Part shown: in pieces, positions 52,992 through 61,305 of the stretch
How positions within the stretch are numbered: position 1 is the first letter of the stretch
Layout of the letters: each line of letters opens with the position of its first letter
Assembly: GCF_002154725.1 (NCBI RefSeq)
Contig: NZ_MTAW01000082.1
Span: forward strand, 33,948-97,947
Direction of reading: 5' to 3'
Length of the DNA: 64,000 nt
Source: Nostoc sp. 106C
Lineage (GTDB): Bacteria > Cyanobacteriota > Cyanobacteriia > Cyanobacteriales > Nostocaceae
Made by a program: the position numbers and the translations under genes
Notes under the pieces: generated by a model
Databases searched by the model: none
Seen by the model: only the letters and a program-made list of their open reading frames with translations
Told to the model about the DNA's origin: nothing

Positions 52992-55972
52992 TCTGCTTCA
53001 CCTATGAGCGTAAATGCAGCCCAGTCAACAGGATTGCTATACTGTTGTCTCGTAGTCAGCATTGCTTGTCGTAGCGCCGCCGCTTTATCAGAATTATGTT
53101 GGAGATGGCGATAAAACTCAGTCATCAACAATGCTGTGGAATTGTCGGGTACAGACCAAAGCGAGACAATCACACTCTTAACTCCAGCGGTAATTAAAGA
53201 GCGTGATAAGCCAATCACACCATCGCCTGTAATATTACCACCTCCAGTGTTACAAGCACTGAGCACAACCAGTTGCGCCTTGAGTTTCATGTCAAGAATT
53301 TCACTAGATGTCAGCAAACCATCATCTTTACCACCAGGAGCTAGTGCGATCGCACCTGGTACACCCAATCCTTTAAAATCATCAAGTAAGCCGTGGGTAG
53401 CAAAGTGAACAATGTTGGCTTGCTTCATCTTCTCTACCATCGCTGTCTCGGTGGCTTTGTTACCTGTAATTGCTGGTGTTTTGAATAACTCTGCAATCTT
53501 AATTGCTTCTTCTTCCGCACCTGGTAGCGATGGTAACTGTTCATTATTAATGGGAAGCCTCGGCATGGTAGGATTACCAACTATCAACACATCTTTTGCA
53601 GACTGGTTAAGGTTTTGTCTCTGTTTGCGGGTGAGATCCAAAACTTGAATTGCTGGTGCAGTCAAGATAGTATGTTTATCGATTAAATATTTGCCTTGCT
53701 CATCTTGTAATGCGGGGAACGGTATGAGAAACAAGGATTCTTGAGGAATGAAGATAACACGAGCGTTAGGATTTTTAGGAAGATATTGAGCGATCGGTTT
53801 AACTAGTATTTCATAGAGTTTATTTAATTGTGATTTTTGATTACCTGTATTTTGCTTATCGCCAGATATAGATTCAGCAGAGTCACTTCTACCCCTTGCA
53901 CCTATACCTCTGCGGCTGTTAATCACAAGGTCTTGTAGCGAAGATTTTAGAAGTTTTTCCAGCTTAACTTGCTCAAAAGAAATTGCCCCTGTAGGCTTGA
54001 CTACCCAAATGTAAAGTAATTTATCGTCTAACGTTGAGTATTGCACAAGCGTAGAATTTTCTAGTTTGGCAATATTTTGAATTTCTTGGAGTTTTAAGGG
54101 TTTGATATTTAATTGAGCATTTGGTTTCTCTAATTGCTTCGAGGCTAATAACTCAACAAAGGCTCTGGCTCTAGCGCGATCGGCTACTTCTAATGCAGAA
54201 TTAATTTTATTCTGAGCAATTAAACATTGTTGTAGCGAACGATAGGTAATTGTCTGGTTTTCAAACAATGAGATTTTCTGAGCATCAGTTAATCCAGGTC
54301 GTAAAGATTCCCAAATTTCGACAGCAGTAAACAGAGTTTTCTCAGCTTCAGGATATTTACCTTGATGATTATAAATTAACCCAATATTGTTGAGAGTTTT
54401 CGCTTCTCCTACCTTGTCGCCAATTTTTCTAACAATGGCTAAAGCTTGCTGAAAGTATTCTAAGGCTTTGGCATCCTGTCCTAAGTTACGGTAAACTTCT
54501 CCAATATTGTTGACATTTCCTGCTTCCGCAGCTTTGTCGCCAATTTGTTTGTTGATCGCTAAAGATTGTTGAAAGTACTCCAAGGCGCGATCGTACTTTT
54601 CTAAATTACGGTAAAGTTCGCCAATATTATTAAGAGTCTGTCCTTCTCCTGACTTGTCACCGATTTGTTTGCGTAGTCCTAAAGCTGGCTGAAGATACTC
54701 TAAGGCTTTTTCATACTCTTTTAATTCTCGGTAAGCTTCGCCAATATTATTGCGAGTTGTTCCTTCACCCGCCTTATCACCAATTTGCTTTTGAATAGCT
54801 AAAGCTTGCTGGTAGTATTGCAGTGCTTGACTATGTTGGCCTAAGTTGCGATAAATTTCTCCAATATTGGCAATATTTCCGCCTTCCCCAGCTTTGTCAC
54901 CAATTTGCTTGCGAATTACTAAAGCTTGCTGAAGGAAATCCAATGATTTAGCATACTCTCCTAAGTTGCGGTAAACAGCACCAATATTGTTAAGAACTAC
55001 CCCTTCTCCAGCTTTGTTACCAATTTTTTTATCAATCGCTAAAGCTTGCTGATAAAAATCCAATGCTTTGGCATACTCTGCCAAACTGCCATAAACTAAT
55101 CCAATATTGTTAAGAGTTGTTCCTTGCTGTGCTGTATCACCAATTTGTTTACTAATAGCTAAAGCTTGCTGATAGAATTCCAAAGCTTTAGGATACTGTG
55201 CCAAATCTTGATAAATTGAGCCAATATTGTTGAGGCTGATTCCTTCATCAGCTTTAAGGCCAAGTTCTTTGCGAATGGCGTAGGCTTGCTGATAAAAATT
55301 CAAAGCTTTGGTATAGTCTCCCAAGCTTTGATAAACTGACCCAATATCGTTGAAAACTGTTGCTTGCTCAGGTTTATTACCAACTTCTTGATGAATGGCT
55401 AAAGCTTGCTGAAATAACTCCAATGCTTGAGCATACTGTCCTCGTCTGTCGTATACTGACCCAATATTGCTGAGGATTGATGCTTGCTGTGCTTTGTTGT
55501 CAACTTCCTTGGTAATAGCTAAAGCTCGCTGAAAGTAATCTAACGCCTTGGTATACTGCCCTAAATAACGGTAAACCAAGCCAATATTGTTAATAATTCC
55601 ACCTTCTCCAGCGCGATCGCCTGTTTGTTTAACAATGACTAAAGCTTGTTCCAGAATTTCTATAGCTTTGGGATATTGCCCTAATTTGCGGTAAACCGCA
55701 CTAATTTCATTTAAAATTACTGCTTCACCTTGGCGATATTTGATTTCTCGGAGGATCGCTAAAGCTTGCTCATAGGACTTTAAAGCTTCGGGATACTGTC
55801 CTTGATCGAATTGTTGCAAACCTAAGTTATAAAGTCGTACAGCTTCAGCTTTGCGATCTTGAGGCGTTTGCGCTGGTGCTGTCAGTGGAGAGGGTATGGC
55901 GGGTAAGGAAAATAAGCACAGCAGGGGAAGTATGACAGCTACTAATGAGAAGTATTTTAAGCGATCGCGCAT
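52988..55972 (-). CDS. TPR-CHAT protease 2, with signal peptide
   Basis: The protein has an N-terminal hydrophobic signal or anchor (MRDRLKYFSLVAVILPLLCLFSLPAIPSPLTA). It then has about 13 TPR units of ~40 residues (consensus EGxxLNNIGxVYRxLGQYxKALxYFQQALAIxKQIGDKA, kinesin-light-chain type) over roughly residues 40-560. A C-terminal CHAT domain follows with dyad VHFATHG and LSACNTGGG. It is a caspase-like peptidase presumably recruited by TPR-bound partners. I use ATG 55970-55972, with GGAG nearby; a longer frame to 56086 lacks support. The small exported protein downstream is coupled to it. The target is unknown. Confidence 0.87.
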   Translation of the reverse strand: MRDRLKYFSLVAVILPLLCLFSLPAIPSPLTAPAQTPQDRKAEAVRLYNLGLQQFDQGQYPEALKSYEQALAILREIKYRQGEAVILNEISAVYRKLGQYPKAIEILEQALVIVKQTGDRAGEGGIINNIGLVYRYLGQYTKALDYFQRALAITKEVDNKAQQASILSNIGSVYDRRGQYAQALELFQQALAIHQEVGNKPEQATVFNDIGSVYQSLGDYTKALNFYQQAYAIRKELGLKADEGISLNNIGSIYQDLAQYPKALEFYQQALAISKQIGDTAQQGTTLNNIGLVYGSLAEYAKALDFYQQALAIDKKIGNKAGEGVVLNNIGAVYRNLGEYAKSLDFLQQALVIRKQIGDKAGEGGNIANIGEIYRNLGQHSQALQYYQQALAIQKQIGDKAGEGTTRNNIGEAYRELKEYEKALEYLQPALGLRKQIGDKSGEGQTLNNIGELYRNLEKYDRALEYFQQSLAINKQIGDKAAEAGNVNNIGEVYRNLGQDAKALEYFQQALAIVRKIGDKVGEAKTLNNIGLIYNHQGKYPEAEKTLFTAVEIWESLRPGLTDAQKISLFENQTITYRSLQQCLIAQNKINSALEVADRARARAFVELLASKQLEKPNAQLNIKPLKLQEIQNIAKLENSTLVQYSTLDDKLLYIWVVKPTGAISFEQVKLEKLLKSSLQDLVINSRRGIGARGRSDSAESISGDKQNTGNQKSQLNKLYEILVKPIAQYLPKNPNARVIFIPQESLFLIPFPALQDEQGKYLIDKHTILTAPAIQVLDLTRKQRQNLNQSAKDVLIVGNPTMPRLPINNEQLPSLPGAEEEAIKIAELFKTPAITGNKATETAMVEKMKQANIVHFATHGLLDDFKGLGVPGAIALAPGGKDDGLLTSSEILDMKLKAQLVVLSACNTGGGNITGDGVIGLSRSLITAGVKSVIVSLWSVPDNSTALLMTEFYRHLQHNSDKAAALRQAMLTTRQQYSNPVDWAAFTLIGEAE

Positions 55973-56506
55973 AGCAATTTCTCCAGCAAGTGTATATTTA
56001 ACTACTTGCTTTTGTTTATACTCCTCAGTTACTTGAGATTCCGCAAAATGACATAAAACTTTCGTAGTCAAGACTTCATAGCCCAATACAGTTCAGTTAA
56101 AAAAATTCATTGACAACAAAGTTCACAAATAATTACTAAACAAAAAACCGAACAATTATTTTGGAGGGGGCTTGGGGGACGCAACCGTCCCCCAATCGGG
56201 GGATTGGGGGAGAATTCCCCAAATCTTGGTTTTTGTTCGACAGATGAGAACTCTTATCACCTTAACTGAACCGTATTGCTTCATAGCCAGTTCTCGATAA
56301 TTGGGTGCAAGTAAGAAAAATTTGATTACTTTGTTAAAATTTCTTGATTTACAAGGCTTTCAGAAGGCATTAATGTGCAACTTCCTTGCAACGCAACTAG
56401 GGATTCTTTTTAAAAGAACAGATGGACACAAATAATCGGTGTTTATCTGTGTCCATCTGTGGTTTAGTAACGAAAATCGCTCGAAAATCGCTATATCTAA
56501 AAAAGA
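55973..56506. other. Intergenic region with two hairpin repeats
   Basis: TTGGGGGAC and GTCCCCCAA pair at 56172-56195, within a G/C-run dispersed repeat. A second hairpin, ACAGATGGACACAAATAA with TTTATCTGTGTCCATCTGT, lies at 56418-56460. The latter belongs to the widespread cyanobacterial ACAGATGGACACAGATAAA family, a relative of which is near 40328. No gene. Confidence 0.65.
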
Positions 56507-57130
56507 TTAGTCAATGAGTTGGGGACTGGGAATTTGTCTATCGATATCTGCTTGAGATAACGTCGGGAGTAACCAGTTGCTTTCACCAGTCTTGAATACT
56601 TTAGCAGGTTCAACATTCAATTCAATCGCACCAGTTGCTGCATTGGTTCTAGCTATCGACTGTGTACCATCAACAAACTTAACAGCAATTGGTTCAGTTA
56701 GTTCTTGTACTTGAGTACCAGGACTGAAAACTACCTGAGTACCTGCGGGTAAGTAAATACCATCGCAATCCCAATCATCATCCGTGATTTGCCCTGCTGC
56801 TAAGAAGTAGAGTTGAGTTGGATATTTTTTCGGTTTATTAGCATAGACAGCCAATGTTCTTCCCGTTTCATTGCGGCACTGCGCCCGCTTCCTGGCTGTT
56901 TCTATGATATATTTTTGAGATTGCAACTGTGCCAGTCGTTGCTGAAATTGCTCAGGTGTATAGCCAGCCTGGTCAGGTGTATCCTTCACAGTTAAAAGCT
57001 GATTAAGTGCTTGAGTTACCTCAGCATAGTCAGCCCCCTTGGTAAAATCCTTGCCAGCCCAAGAAGGCTGGGCAATCGCCAGGTTCACAATAAACACCAG
57101 CGCGACAAGAACAATTTTGAGAAACTGCAT
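56507..57130 (-). CDS. Exported unknown protein, 207 aa
   Basis: Signal peptide MQFLKIVLVALVFIVNLAIAQPSWA precedes a mature part with an N-terminal helical segment (DYAEVTQALNQLLTVKDTPDQAGYTPEQFQQRLAQLQSQKYIIETA). A strand-rich region follows (LAVYANKPKKYPTQLYFLAAGQITDDDWDCDGIYLPAGTQVVFSPG). Two Cys in the mature protein could form a disulfide. It has no known motif. The same signal peptide style (VFIVNLAIAQPSWA) appears in the next exported gene (VLVINLVVASPSWA), suggesting a shared ancestor or family. ATG 57128-57130. Confidence 0.65.
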   Translation of the reverse strand: MQFLKIVLVALVFIVNLAIAQPSWAGKDFTKGADYAEVTQALNQLLTVKDTPDQAGYTPEQFQQRLAQLQSQKYIIETARKRAQCRNETGRTLAVYANKPKKYPTQLYFLAAGQITDDDWDCDGIYLPAGTQVVFSPGTQVQELTEPIAVKFVDGTQSIARTNAATGAIELNVEPAKVFKTGESNWLLPTLSQADIDRQIPSPQLID

Positions 57131-57676
57131 ATTTTTCTTCTTTGCTTGAGATTGGTATTGCTTGTTAATAAAAAACATGATGAGGAAGTTGGAAGTTACT
57201 GAATACGTTAGAGTGAGAGACTATTAAGGCAGAACTATCGCAAGGCTGATGCTTCTCTAAAGATTTCTGTTGATTTATTAGCGTAGAAAAATTGTAGGTA
57301 ATAGTGAATCTCACTCCGTATTTTATAACTTTAGTTTAATTAAGTTGCTTTAATAAAAACAAACAGTCTTTGTTGTTAATTTAATAAATAAAAATGATGA
57401 ATTTTTGAGTCAATCTCTAAAGTCCAGAAATATATAGGATTCCTATTTTATTTTGAAAATTTTTTTTGCACCTTAATCTTCTATAACCCTATTTCCTATC
57501 TAGATAAGTGTTCATGAATCAAATCGGATTGCTATAGTTCATGTAACTGGCGCTAAAACCGTCCCAGGTAGTCTTTAGAAAGACTGTTAAGGCGTTGTCT
57601 CAGAACGCATAAAAATTATATTCCCTTCTACCTTCTGCCTTTCTTAAGATAGTTCTGTAGCTTGCTTGACTCGCAT
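57131..57676. other. Intergenic region, nothing recognised
   Basis: This 546-base AT-rich stretch separates two exported-protein genes read in the same direction. I see no gene, repeat element or RNA, and no clear terminator. Confidence 0.5.
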
Positions 57677-57994
57677 TTAGTTGAATAATGACTCTTTAAT
57701 CTTGGGAAAATTCTCAAGTCTGTTTCGATTCACCCAGCGATTGACAAATTCGTTGTTGTGTTTAGGCACCTTAATTTGTACTTGCTTGGTGCCTAACTTG
57801 ACTATCTCGGCGGGAATTCTTTGGACATCAGTAGAATCAGCGCGAGGCTTGTAAAGCCAAATAACTTTTTGACCTACTTCAAAATAGTCAGTATTGCTCA
57901 TTAAAGAAGATGAGCTATCTGCCCAAGAAGGGCTAGCAACTACTAAGTTGATTACAAGCACTAACACCACAAGAGAAATTGGGAAAACTTTCAT
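57677..57994 (-). CDS. Small exported unknown protein, 105 aa
   Basis: A signal peptide (MKVFPISLVVLVLVINLVVASPSWA) leads to an 80-residue mature domain, DYFEVGQKVIWLYKPRADSTDVQRIPAEIVKLGTKQVQIKVPKHNNEFVNRWVNRNRLEN. The layout of short strands with VIWLYKP and AEIVKLG resembles an SH3-like or Tudor-like barrel. The signal resembles that of the 207-aa exported protein 500 bases away. It lies 12 bases after the CadD-like gene, so it is probably cotranscribed with it. Confidence 0.6.
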   Translation of the reverse strand: MKVFPISLVVLVLVINLVVASPSWADSSSSLMSNTDYFEVGQKVIWLYKPRADSTDVQRIPAEIVKLGTKQVQIKVPKHNNEFVNRWVNRNRLENFPKIKESLFN

Positions 57995-58006
57995 CTTTTT
58001 TAACGA

Positions 58007-58711
58007 TTACAAACTTTCAGTTTTGAATTTGGAATTTTGAATGGTTTTGATAAGTGCCACCAAGCATAGACAGCTAACTGCTAAGGCAATTGGAGTGAGT
58101 GAGGCGCTGTCTATGATAATAAACACACCTAAGCCTATCAATACAAAGGGAACAAGATTGTTGCCGTAGCGAGTTAGTAAATTGGCGATCGCAACTTGGC
58201 AAGTCAGCTTGTATGTCACGTAGCACCAAACCCCAACTAGTAATAGAAACACTCCCACGATCACCAGCAAACTAGAGAGGGCAGTATTAGCAAATAATGG
58301 CATATAAATACCGACATTATCACTGCCATTGGCGATAGTAATAGCTGCCACACTATAAGCCTGGGGAGACAGAAAACTAGCTAAGGCAGAAGAATGAGAA
58401 AAGTCGCTTTCTAATTGGGTATCTGACGATGAATCGTTGTCTGGATTGAGCAAACGATTTATCCCAATAGTTATAGGCACCAAACCTAAAAGTCCAATCC
58501 AACTAGAAGGCAATACCAAGCCTCCCAGAAAACCAACTAGGCTGGCAATTACCAGAGTACAAAAGCCCAAGTACTGACCAATTACGATGTGCCGACGACG
58601 GAAAGTTGCATTCACCTGAGAGAATAATAGTGTCAGGATGACTAAATCATCCAAGTTTGTAGCTGTAAAAGCTGTAATTCCGGTGGAAATGGCAATGAAG
58701 AGTTCGTTCAT
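58007..58711 (-). CDS. CadD-family cadmium-resistance-type transporter
   Basis: The 234-residue membrane protein has the CadD/LysE-like pattern. An N-terminal GITAFTATNLDDLVILTLLFSQV carries Asn-Asp-Asp, as in the Cd-transporter family, and a second SVAAITIANGSDNVGIYMPLFA resembles the mirrored half. There are five to six helices. Members are annotated as cadmium resistance transporters, though cyanobacterial specificity is untested. The small exported gene follows after 12 bases. ATG 58709-58711. It is first in its operon, with no visible metal-responsive operator. Confidence 0.8.
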   Translation of the reverse strand: MNELFIAISTGITAFTATNLDDLVILTLLFSQVNATFRRRHIVIGQYLGFCTLVIASLVGFLGGLVLPSSWIGLLGLVPITIGINRLLNPDNDSSSDTQLESDFSHSSALASFLSPQAYSVAAITIANGSDNVGIYMPLFANTALSSLLVIVGVFLLLVGVWCYVTYKLTCQVAIANLLTRYGNNLVPFVLIGLGVFIIIDSASLTPIALAVSCLCLVALIKTIQNSKFKTESL

Positions 58712-59012
58712 TTCTATCTATCCTCAATCTGATCGCTGCTGCTGTCTAAGTAACGTTGGTTGATGTCTGCAAATGCTTAGTAGATTGCTATTTAGTTATG
58801 AAAGTATGGCATTTTCAATTCAACGGGTAGGTTCCACTTGGGTTCTGTGAACTTGCGGAATTAATGCAAATATTGTTTTTGATCAAAATGCTTCAAAGAT
58901 GGTTTTGACTGAGAGTCAAAGAGTATAGAGCCTAAGCTAGAAATGCATCGAGTAATATAATAATCAGGCTCTTATGCGATCGCCGCAATGAAAAAAGTAC
59001 TGTGGCTAAATC
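58712..59012. other. Intergenic region, nothing recognised
   Basis: A 301-base region between two leftward genes. One overlapping HIP1-like site (GCGATCGCCG) lies near 58977. No other structure is supported. Confidence 0.4.
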
Positions 59013-59684
59013 TTAGCGACGATTTAGCTTCTCAACAACTTTGTTATTATCTCCGATTGGTTGATCAACAATAAAAGGTTTATTACTGGAAGTTTCCTTG
59101 ACAAATTTGCTGTTAGTTTGGATATGCAAGCCTGGTACTAGGCTGACTTTAATGTCTTTAATCTGTTTAGATTCAGGCGCTAAATTTACTTTCAGTTCAG
59201 CGAGAACTCGTTGCTGCTCTTTGATGATTTGAGTCAGTTCGTTTAGCTGTTGAGTGTGTAATGCATCGAACTTTTCATGGAGCAGTTCAATATTTTGTCC
59301 AGCTCTCAGATTCACTTGGTGGTCAATTTCAGCATTTCTGCGATCGGTATCAGACTGACGATTCTGACTCATCAAAACGATGGGAGCTGTGTAGGCTGAA
59401 GCAAATGAAAATACTAGGTTGAGCATGATGAAGGGTGACTCATCCCAGTGGGGAACCCCAGGCATTAAGTTCATCCCAACCCACCCTGCCAAAACAGTAC
59501 TTTGGCAAATCAGAAATTTCCAAGAACCCACATGAGAAGCTAATTTGTCGGCCAGGCGCTGTCCGCGAGTCCAATTTTCTGTTGAGGCGGTTTGATCTGC
59601 TGATTGTTGTATCTCTACAATATTGGGATTTTGAATGGCTTTGGCATCAACATTGTTTGATAATACTTTTTTCCCGTTATCCAT
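59013..59684 (-). CDS. DUF1003 membrane protein
   Basis: The 223-residue protein has the DUF1003 core. RGQRLADKLASHVGSWKFLICQSTVLAGWVGMNLMP is one helix and WDESPFIMLNLVFSFASAYTAPIVLMSQNRQSDTDRRNAEIDHQVNLRAGQNIELLHEKF is a second helix plus the conserved QNRQ.. DR. A coiled-coil tail (QQLNELTQIIKEQQRVLAELK) and a disordered basic end follow. DUF1003 proteins are small inner-membrane proteins of unknown function. ATG 59682-59684. The start of the protein (MDNGKKVLSNNVDAK) is cytosolic and hydrophilic. Confidence 0.82.
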   Translation of the reverse strand: MDNGKKVLSNNVDAKAIQNPNIVEIQQSADQTASTENWTRGQRLADKLASHVGSWKFLICQSTVLAGWVGMNLMPGVPHWDESPFIMLNLVFSFASAYTAPIVLMSQNRQSDTDRRNAEIDHQVNLRAGQNIELLHEKFDALHTQQLNELTQIIKEQQRVLAELKVNLAPESKQIKDIKVSLVPGLHIQTNSKFVKETSSNKPFIVDQPIGDNNKVVEKLNRR

Positions 59685-60304
59685 GTTGCACCTGTTTGGG
59701 TCGTTTCAGTTTGGATTTAACCTGATGAGTTTCAATGTACGCTGACCCAAAGATAGGAGCAAATACTCTTTCTTTTTAAAACGATAGATAAAAGTGATAG
59801 TTAAGCAAAATCTCGCCTCATACCATTTCACCTTAATTAATGATACAAATACGCGCTTCCGGGTTTAGCAATGCTAAAATCCTACGAAAAATTTATTTGT
59901 ATCAGGATTTTCGGGAATTGGTATCACAGGTTTGCCAAAGCGGCTCATGCCTCATAACCATTTCTCAAAATAGTCGCCCTTTACGCAAGACTAGGCTGCA
60001 TTCCACGCATACTTAGACAGGCCGCAAAGCAAAAAATCAGACAATCCTAAGCAGAGCAATAACCTAAATTATGAAAGCGATCGCCCCTTGTGCCCAGAAG
60101 TGACGTTTATCCCATCCTGGCAAACCAATCGAAAACTACACAACTGCAAGCGATCGCACAACTTCTCTTCTCTGTGACATTTAGATATTCATCTAAATAT
60201 TTAAGTTTTGTAAGATTTAAGATTTTCTTTAGATTTATAATTTAAGATTTTCTTTAGATTCTTCACAACACTGTGTTGGATTCACAAGAGTTGGAGTGGT
60301 TGTC
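59685..60304. other. Intergenic region with element C and direct repeats
   Basis: It contains a MITE-like element at 59820-59924, two HIP1 sites near 60080 and 60150, and two copies of ATTTAAGATTTTCTTTAGATT (60218-60260) just before the small gene at 60305. These could be regulatory direct repeats. Confidence 0.5.
59820..59924. mobile_element. MITE-like element, TACCA family, copy C
   Basis: The ends ATACCATTTCAC and GGGAATTGGTAT are inverted relatives of copy A. ATGATACAAAT inside the left end mirrors ATTTGTATCA inside the right end. Confidence 0.65.
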
Positions 60305-60535
60305 ATGAAGGTATGTCTTGTAAACTCAAAAATATTGCGTCAACTTTGGTCTGTAGTTGAACAAACTCAGACCAGTACTCTTGTTGGACTCAGCGATCCA
60401 GATTTAGTCAAACAGTTGTTGAGAGAGCTTGATAGCATACAAGCACTCAGCAGTGAAGAAATAAATTCTGTAAACGCTTACCTATTCTCCAGAACTCAGC
60501 TAATACGCGATTTAGCTTTTGCACGTTCGGCATAG
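60305..60535 (+). CDS. Small unknown protein, 76 aa
   Basis: The product MKVCLVNSKILRQLWSVVEQTQTSTLVGLSDPDLVKQLLRELDSIQALSSEEINSVNAYLFSRTQLIRDLAF is a compact helical protein without signal peptide or membrane segment. I have no family for it. The ATG at 60305 has GGAG ten bases upstream. A possible terminator follows at 60644-60670. Confidence 0.55.
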   Translation: MKVCLVNSKILRQLWSVVEQTQTSTLVGLSDPDLVKQLLRELDSIQALSSEEINSVNAYLFSRTQLIRDLAFARSA

Positions 60536-61305
60536 GAGGCGTAGAAGGTCACTGCTCTAATTTGGCTTGCCTTAAGTGTATTTTAAATTTTTTATTATCG
60601 GTATCGGAATCTCCCATCATATTATTTGAATTTCTCCTTCTCGCCTCGGCTCAAATTGCTGGGGTTTTTTGTTGCTAAAAAGCACTCGCTTATTCTGTCA
60701 ACAAGTTGCGATGCTCCTCAATTTTTAGGGGAAGCAAGGTCATCATTAAACGGTAACGAATTTATCGCTCTTCCGTCACTTTGGGCAGAGAAAATAAATG
60801 TAGTAGCGCGTCAACCGTAAAACGTTGGGTTCAAAAAATCTAGAAAATCCCAAACAATAAAAATAGTCTCTGATGATTCAACCCAACATTTTAGACTTGC
60901 CGCGCTAGTAGGTTGGGGAGCCACTCATGTGGGCGGGTTTCCCGACTTGAGTGAAGTGGCGTTTGAACGCAGTGAAACCCAACTAGATCAAGGTTTAAGG
61001 ATGTTGGGTTTCGTTCCTCAACCCAACCTACGCCTAAATTTATAAAAGTACGGCATAATAAGGGTTGTAGATTTTTATCTCGCGAGAGTGATTAAAGAGC
61101 GTTATACATCTTGCTTAGGGTCGTTGGTAACTGGAGTTGTAATGTAGCTGAATCAATTATGCATTGTCCCGAGTAGCTAAACTATTATTTCTGTTGTTTA
61201 TAATTTTATCTACTTAATTTGAACAAAAAAATGTGCCTTATCTAGCAAATTAATCAATGCTAGGTAAGACACACTCCAGACAGTAATTACTGTACAAAAC
61301 AAAGT
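60536..61305. other. Intergenic repeat region
   Basis: This 770-base stretch holds a possible terminator, and then AACCCAAC / GTTGGGTT repeats between 60822 and 61035. These include TAGGTTGGG..CCCAACCTA, the common Nostoc-type repeat around the core GGGTTTCGTTCCTCAACCC. I found no gene in either direction. Confidence 0.5.
60644..60670 (+). terminator. Possible intrinsic terminator after the 76-aa gene
   Basis: CCTCGGC and GCTGGGG (with G-U pairs) enclose a seven-base loop and are followed by six T. It lies 109 bases after the stop at 60535. Confidence 0.4.

Noticed and set aside
60626..60820. 64-codon frame after the 76-aa gene
   Set aside because: It includes the possible terminator hairpin and gives a low-complexity product without known pattern.
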